Source: an uncultured Lachnospiraceae bacterium (GTDB taxonomy: Bacteria > Bacillota > Clostridia > Lachnospirales > Lachnospiraceae). Taken from it: a stretch of DNA of 52,308 nucleotides. The position numbers and the translations under genes were made by a program. The notes beneath the pieces are model-generated. The model saw nothing but the letters and a program-made list of their open reading frames with translations, was not told the DNA's origin and made no database searches. Each line of letters starts with the position of its first letter. Within the stretch, counting starts at the first letter, position 1. Location: assembly GCA_910587955.1 (NCBI GenBank), contig CAJUNN010000016.1:1-52308 (forward strand). Direction: 5' to 3'. Shown piece after piece: positions 48,134-52,308 of this stretch.

Positions 48134-49501
48134 ATGATTCATCAATATAAAAACAACGGCTGTTCCATTGTCCTTGACGTGAACAGTGGAGCCGTCCACG
48201 TGGTCGATTCCCTGGCCTATGAGGCCATTGCCCTTTATGAGGACCATGAGCCGGAAGAGATTATGGGGCAGCTAAAAGACAGGTATCCCCTGGAGGAGAT
48301 CCGGGAAGCCCTCTTAGATATTGAAGAGCTGAAAGCCCAGGGGACTTTGTTTACCGAGGATACTTACCGGGAACCCATTCTGGATTTCAAAAAACGGCCC
48401 ACAGTGGTAAAGGCTTTGTGCCTGCACGTTGCCCATGACTGCAACCTGGCCTGCCGGTACTGCTTCGCAGAGGAAGGGGAGTATCACGGCCGGCGGGCAC
48501 TGATGAGCTATGAGGTGGGAAAACAGGCGCTGGATTTTCTCATTGCAAATTCCGGAAGCCGGCGGAACCTGGAAGTGGATTTCTTCGGCGGGGAACCCCT
48601 GATGAACTGGCAGGTGGTAAAAGACCTGGTGGCCTACGGGCGGGAGCAGGAAAAGCTTCACAATAAAAATTTCCGCTTTACCCTCACCACCAACGGCGTG
48701 CTTTTAAACGACGAGGTGCAGGAGTTTGTAAACCGGGAGATGAGCAACGTAGTTTTAAGCATTGACGGGAGAAAGGAAGTCAACGACCGCATGCGGCCGT
48801 TCCGGGGCGGAAAGGGAAGCTACGAGCTGATTGTGCCGAAATTCAGGAAGCTGGCGGACAGCCGGGAGCAGAAGAATTATTATGTGCGGGGAACCTTTAC
48901 CCATAACAACCTGGATTTCTGCGAAGATGTGCTGCACCTGGCGGATCTGGGATTCCGGCAGATTTCCGTGGAGCCGGTGGTAGCGGATCTGGAGGAAGAT
49001 TACGCCATCCGGGAGGAGGATATTCCCGTCATCTGTGAGCAGTACGATAAGCTTGCGGCGGAGATGGTCCGGCGTCTGGGGAAAGAGAACGAATTTACCT
49101 TTTTTCATTTTATGATTGATCTCACGGGAGGCCCCTGCGTGTACAAGCGGCTTTCCGGCTGCGGATCGGGAACGGAGTATCTGGCGGTGACGCCCTGGGG
49201 GGATCTCTATCCCTGCCATCAGTTTGTGGGGGAGGAGGACTTCCTCATGGGAAATGTGTTTGAGGGCGTCACCCGCAGGGAGATCCGGGATACTTTTAAG
49301 GAGTGCAATGTGTACACCAAGGAAAAGTGCCGGAACTGTTTTGCCAGGTTCTACTGCAGCGGCGGCTGCGCGGCCAATTCCTATAAATTCCACGGCTCCG
49401 TAAACGATGCCTACGACATCGGGTGCGAATTGCAGAGAAAGCGCGTGGAGTGTGCCATTATGATCAAAGCGGCGGCGGCCGCACAAGGAGAGCAGATATG
49501 A
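48134..49501 (+). CDS. scfB: SCIFF radical-SAM maturase
   Basis: A 455-residue radical-SAM/SPASM enzyme. The N-terminal part (about 1-90) is a peptide-recognition (RRE/PqqD-like) domain that binds the SCIFF leader. The radical-SAM cluster motif is CNLACRYC (Cys103, 107, 110), followed by FFGGEPLMNW and FTLTTNGVLL. The C-terminal SPASM region (about 345-440) has many cysteines for two extra iron-sulphur clusters, including CGSGTEY, YPCHQFVG, CRNCFARFYCSGGCA and GCEL. It installs thioether links in ScfA. ATG 48134 has AGGAG 6-7 nt upstream and it overlaps secDF by 4 nt. Confidence 0.96.
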   Translation: MIHQYKNNGCSIVLDVNSGAVHVVDSLAYEAIALYEDHEPEEIMGQLKDRYPLEEIREALLDIEELKAQGTLFTEDTYREPILDFKKRPTVVKALCLHVAHDCNLACRYCFAEEGEYHGRRALMSYEVGKQALDFLIANSGSRRNLEVDFFGGEPLMNWQVVKDLVAYGREQEKLHNKNFRFTLTTNGVLLNDEVQEFVNREMSNVVLSIDGRKEVNDRMRPFRGGKGSYELIVPKFRKLADSREQKNYYVRGTFTHNNLDFCEDVLHLADLGFRQISVEPVVADLEEDYAIREEDIPVICEQYDKLAAEMVRRLGKENEFTFFHFMIDLTGGPCVYKRLSGCGSGTEYLAVTPWGDLYPCHQFVGEEDFLMGNVFEGVTRREIRDTFKECNVYTKEKCRNCFARFYCSGGCAANSYKFHGSVNDAYDIGCELQRKRVECAIMIKAAAAAQGEQI

Positions 49502-51648
49502 ACATGAAGAAAAATACAGGGTTTATCACTCTGTTTCTGGCGGCACTGGCTATGGCCGGACTCATTTATACGGCTGCGGCAGGCGTGGGAGAGGAAAAGG
49601 CCGGGGCGGCCTCGGATATCAAGCTGGGCTTAGACTTGGCGGGAGGCGTCAGCATTACTTACCAGGCAGTTACGGAAAATCCCACGGCGGAGCAGATGGC
49701 AGATACCATTTACAAGCTCCAGCAGCGTGTGGAGGGTTACAGTACGGAGGCTCTGGTTTACCAGGAGGGCTCCGACCGCATTAACATTGAGATTCCCGGC
49801 GTCACCGATGCCAACGCCATCCTGGAAGAGCTGGGCCGGCCCGGCTCCCTGGAGTTTCAGGATGTTTACGGAAACGTGCTGATTTCCGGTACGGATATCA
49901 AGAGCGCGGAGGCCAAAAGCTATACGGACAATCTGGGAAACAATTCCTATGAGGTGGCTCTGTCCTTAAATGACGAGGGCGCCAAGAAATTTGCCCAGGC
50001 TACGGAGGAAAACTTAGGATCCGCCATTCCCATTGTGTACGACGGAGAGGTGATCAGCGCTCCGACAGTTCAGGCGGTGATTACAAACGGCAATCCCTCT
50101 ATCACCAATATGGAATCCTATGAGGCGGCCCAGCGTCTGGCCTCCACCATCCGCATCGGTTCCCTTAAGCTGGAGCTGCGGGAGCTGCGCTCCAAGGTGG
50201 TAGGGGCCCAACTGGGGGAGGAAGCTATCTCCACCAGCCTGAAAGCGGGAGCCATCGGGTTTGTTCTGGTTGTGATTTTCATGATCGCCGTGTACCTGCT
50301 TCCGGGCTTTGCCTCCGGCATCGCCCTGACCATTTATGTGGCGCTTATGATTGTGCTTTTAAATGCCTTTGAGATTACATTGACTCTGCCTGGCATTGCC
50401 GGTATTATCTTAAGCATCGGTATGGCCGTGGACGCCAACGTGATTATCTTTGCCCGCATCCGGGAGGAGCTGGCCACCGGAAAGACGGTCCGCTCGGCCA
50501 TGAAGATTGGGTTCCAGAAAGCCCTTTCCGCCATTGTGGACGGAAATATCACCACCCTCATTGCGGCGGCGGTGCTGGGACTGAAAGGATCGGGAAGCGT
50601 AAAGGGATTCGCCCAGACTTTGGCTCTTGGTATCGTGCTGTCCATGTTTACGGCCCTGGTGGTGACCCGTCTGGTGCTGAACGCGCTCTATGCCGTGGGC
50701 CTAAGGAGCGAGAAGCTCTACGGTGTGCAAAAAGAGCGGAAAACCTTCGATTTCCTTGGGAAGAAGAATCTCTGCTTTATCGTCTCTGCCCTTGTGATCC
50801 TGGCGGGCCTGGCGGCTATGGGCATCCGCTCTGGACAGGGAAGCGGGGCTTTTAATTACAGCCTGGAGTTTAAGGGGGGAACCGCCACCACCATTCCTTT
50901 TGCGGAGCCTATGACCATCGCGGAGATTGATGAGAAGGTGAAGCCGGTGGTGCGGGAAGCCATCGGGAGCAGCGAGATCCAGGCCCAGCAGGTGCAGGGC
51001 AGCAACGATGTGGTGATTAAGACGGCGGAGTTAAGCCTGGAGACCAGGCAGGCATTGAATGCGGCCCTGGTTTCCAAGTTCGGCGTGGACGAAGCTGGGA
51101 TCACGGCGGAGAGTATCAGCTCCACCGTCAGCGGGGAGATGCGGTCCGACGCCTTTGTGGCCGTGATACTGGCAACCGTCTGTATGCTTTTGTATATCTG
51201 GTTCCGGTTTAAGGATATCCGCTTTGCGGCCAGCGCGGTGGCGGCCCTGGTCCATGATGTGCTGGTAGTGCTGGCTTTCTATGCTCTGGCCCGGGTTTCC
51301 GTGGGAAATACGTTTATCGCCTGCATGCTGACCATTGTGGGTTACTCCATCAACGCCACCATTGTAATTTTCGACCGCATCCGGGAGAATCTGGTGTCTG
51401 CCCGCAGAAAGGATGACTTAAAGGATCTGGTGAACCAGAGTATTACACAGACCTTGACCAGAAGCATTTACACATCCCTGACCACATTTATTATGGTAGC
51501 GGTGCTCTTTGTCCTGGGTGTTGTCTCCATCCGGGAGTTTGCCCTGCCGCTGATGGCGGGCATTGTCTGCGGGGCCTATTCCTCCGTGTGCATTACGGGA
51601 GCCCTGTGGTATCTTTTAAAGACCAGGATTCAGAAAAAAGATTCATAA
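49498..51648 (+). CDS. secDF: SecD-SecF fusion protein translocase subunit
   Basis: A 716-residue RND-type protein that uses the proton/sodium motive force to pull proteins across the membrane through SecYEG. SecD half (about 1-400): first helix about 9-27, KLGLDLAGGVSITY, P1 domain, GSLEFQDV, then five helices with GIILSIGMAVDANVIIFARI. SecF half (about 415-716): own first helix about 425-445, FKGGTATT, and five helices with VGYSINATIVIFDRIREN. Fused secDF is common in Firmicutes. ATG 49498 overlaps the scfB stop (ATGA), so translation is coupled to the maturase; the Met at 49504 is an alternative. Confidence 0.96.
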   Translation: MNMKKNTGFITLFLAALAMAGLIYTAAAGVGEEKAGAASDIKLGLDLAGGVSITYQAVTENPTAEQMADTIYKLQQRVEGYSTEALVYQEGSDRINIEIPGVTDANAILEELGRPGSLEFQDVYGNVLISGTDIKSAEAKSYTDNLGNNSYEVALSLNDEGAKKFAQATEENLGSAIPIVYDGEVISAPTVQAVITNGNPSITNMESYEAAQRLASTIRIGSLKLELRELRSKVVGAQLGEEAISTSLKAGAIGFVLVVIFMIAVYLLPGFASGIALTIYVALMIVLLNAFEITLTLPGIAGIILSIGMAVDANVIIFARIREELATGKTVRSAMKIGFQKALSAIVDGNITTLIAAAVLGLKGSGSVKGFAQTLALGIVLSMFTALVVTRLVLNALYAVGLRSEKLYGVQKERKTFDFLGKKNLCFIVSALVILAGLAAMGIRSGQGSGAFNYSLEFKGGTATTIPFAEPMTIAEIDEKVKPVVREAIGSSEIQAQQVQGSNDVVIKTAELSLETRQALNAALVSKFGVDEAGITAESISSTVSGEMRSDAFVAVILATVCMLLYIWFRFKDIRFAASAVAALVHDVLVVLAFYALARVSVGNTFIACMLTIVGYSINATIVIFDRIRENLVSARRKDDLKDLVNQSITQTLTRSIYTSLTTFIMVAVLFVLGVVSIREFALPLMAGIVCGAYSSVCITGALWYLLKTRIQKKDS

Positions 51649-51655
51649 GACGGGA

Positions 51656-51728
51656 AACTGCCGCAGAATAAGCCGTCCGGCTTTCCGAAAGGGAAGGCCC
51701 GGCCCTTGCTTTGCGGCAGTTCTTTTAC
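51656..51728 (+). terminator. Terminator after secDF
   Basis: AACTGCCGCA (51656-51665) pairs perfectly with TGCGGCAGTT (51712-51721), followed by CTTTTACTC. The 46-nt loop contains an inner GCCG.CCGGC / CTTTCC.GGGAAG type fold. Confidence 0.75.
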
Positions 51729-51769
51729 TCTATAAATTAGGATTAAATTTACGGAGGAGGAAAATAGAA

Positions 51770-52267
51770 ATGGTTTTAGTGGTCGATACAACAGCAAAAC
51801 ATATAGGAAAAGTAATAGCAGAGGAATTGCTTCGCAGTAATGGAAATGCAGCCGGGTTTGAGTTGATTGACACTGCTGGGATGCACATTTCACACTGCGT
51901 TGGATGTAATTACTGCTGGCTGAAAACGCCGGGCGTATGTGCCATTCAGGACGATTATGAGCCGATTTTGAGAAAGATGAGCAAAGCTGACCAGGTATGG
52001 CTGATTTCGGACACACACTTTGGATTTGTTTCCTGGCAGACCAAAAACATTGTAGACAGAATTATGCCCCTTATCACCATGTATTTAAAATTCAAAGATG
52101 GACAGATGCGTCATGTAATGCGCTATAGTCATCAACCGGATATTGGGGTTATCTATACCGGAGACGGAGACCAGGCTTACCTGGAGCGGTGGTGTCAGCG
52201 TACTGCGTTAAATTTAGGAAGCCGTTCACTGGGAGTTTTTTCTGAGAGCAACGGAAAGTCCAGCTAA
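51770..52267 (+). CDS. Flavodoxin-family FMN reductase-like protein
   Basis: A 165-residue protein of the flavodoxin-like NADPH-dependent FMN reductase group. The family block HCVGCNYCWLKTPGVCAIQDDYEPI is present as HCVGCNYCW followed by GVCAIQDDYEPI (about 43-66), then WLISDTHFGFVSWQTKN and the D/RIMPL segment. The usual N-terminal GSxRxxGNT phosphate loop is replaced by DTTAKHIGK. It is shorter than most relatives (about 180-200). Base composition is more AT-rich than its neighbours, suggesting acquisition. ATG 51770 has GGAGGA 8-9 nt upstream. It follows the secDF terminator and is likely transcribed alone. Confidence 0.75.
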   Translation: MVLVVDTTAKHIGKVIAEELLRSNGNAAGFELIDTAGMHISHCVGCNYCWLKTPGVCAIQDDYEPILRKMSKADQVWLISDTHFGFVSWQTKNIVDRIMPLITMYLKFKDGQMRHVMRYSHQPDIGVIYTGDGDQAYLERWCQRTALNLGSRSLGVFSESNGKSS

Positions 52268-52308
52268 TAAATGTCAATAGAAAAATGAAAAATATTTTCT
52301 CCTAAAAA

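Noticed and set aside
52268..52308. Possible regulatory sequence at the right edge
   Set aside because: Only 41 AT-rich bases without stem or promoter; nothing can be supported.

Overview
The window looks like a chromosomal piece of a Gram-positive, anaerobic Clostridia member, most likely Lachnospiraceae. The evidence is the strong AGGAGG ribosome binding sites, the SCIFF peptide (six cysteines in forty-five) with its radical-SAM maturase, the priA-def-fmt-yugP-rsmB-rlmN-prpC-prkC-rsgA-rpe-thiN gene order, single-chain PurL, DUF1540, and a meso-diaminopimelate-type MurE. Species cannot be read from the sequence. Most genes are moderately GC-rich; the two ends and the sigma-factor operon are more AT-rich and look acquired.

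Layout. 1-2017: a truncated type I restriction methyltransferase gene (minus strand) behind its XRE regulator and a self-overlapping promoter/operator, then a decayed IS1182-family transposase. 2005-5575: an XRE membrane regulator, an ECF sigma factor operon with two membrane proteins, and a zinc-ribbon membrane protein. 5718-15111: a long co-directional run with an aldose-epimerase-like protein, MurE, PriA, peptide deformylase, methionyl-tRNA formyltransferase, a YugP zinc protease, RsmB and RlmN; two tandem folded repeat units lie between fmt and yugP. 15328-20679: PP2C phosphatase, PASTA kinase, RsgA, Rpe and ThiN, the classic Firmicutes cell-wall signalling and ribosome-assembly block. 20947-24512: an HPr-like protein without the active histidine, a nuclease-helicase fusion apparently read from a leaderless mRNA, and a convergent LysR gene.

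24502-33896: a large PTPS-related membrane protein, PurL, and a tandem pair of paralogous GT-C-like membrane proteins. 33897-34356: a 460-bp gene-free stretch with two very strong nested hairpins. 34357-46016: DUF1540 protein, GntR regulator with paired operators in front of uridine phosphorylase, a BMP-type nucleoside ABC transporter (lipoprotein, ATPase, two permeases), nucleoside hydrolase, a TauE/SafE permease, a LysR regulator, an amidohydrolase with an altered metal motif and a DMT exporter. Together this is a nucleoside capture and cleavage system: the ABC transporter brings nucleosides in, and the phosphorylase and hydrolase release base and (phospho)ribose.

46013-52308: a CorC/HlyC-like membrane protein, a TIGR04086 membrane protein, then scfA (47-residue SCIFF precursor), scfB (radical-SAM maturase) and fused secDF, followed by a flavodoxin-like protein. 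The ranthipeptide locus is the most interesting specialised system here. A 22-bp intercistronic hairpin separates the precursor gene from its maturase, and the maturase and secDF overlap by 4 nt, suggesting that peptide dosage and export coupling are set at the RNA level. This is inference; the gene families are established.
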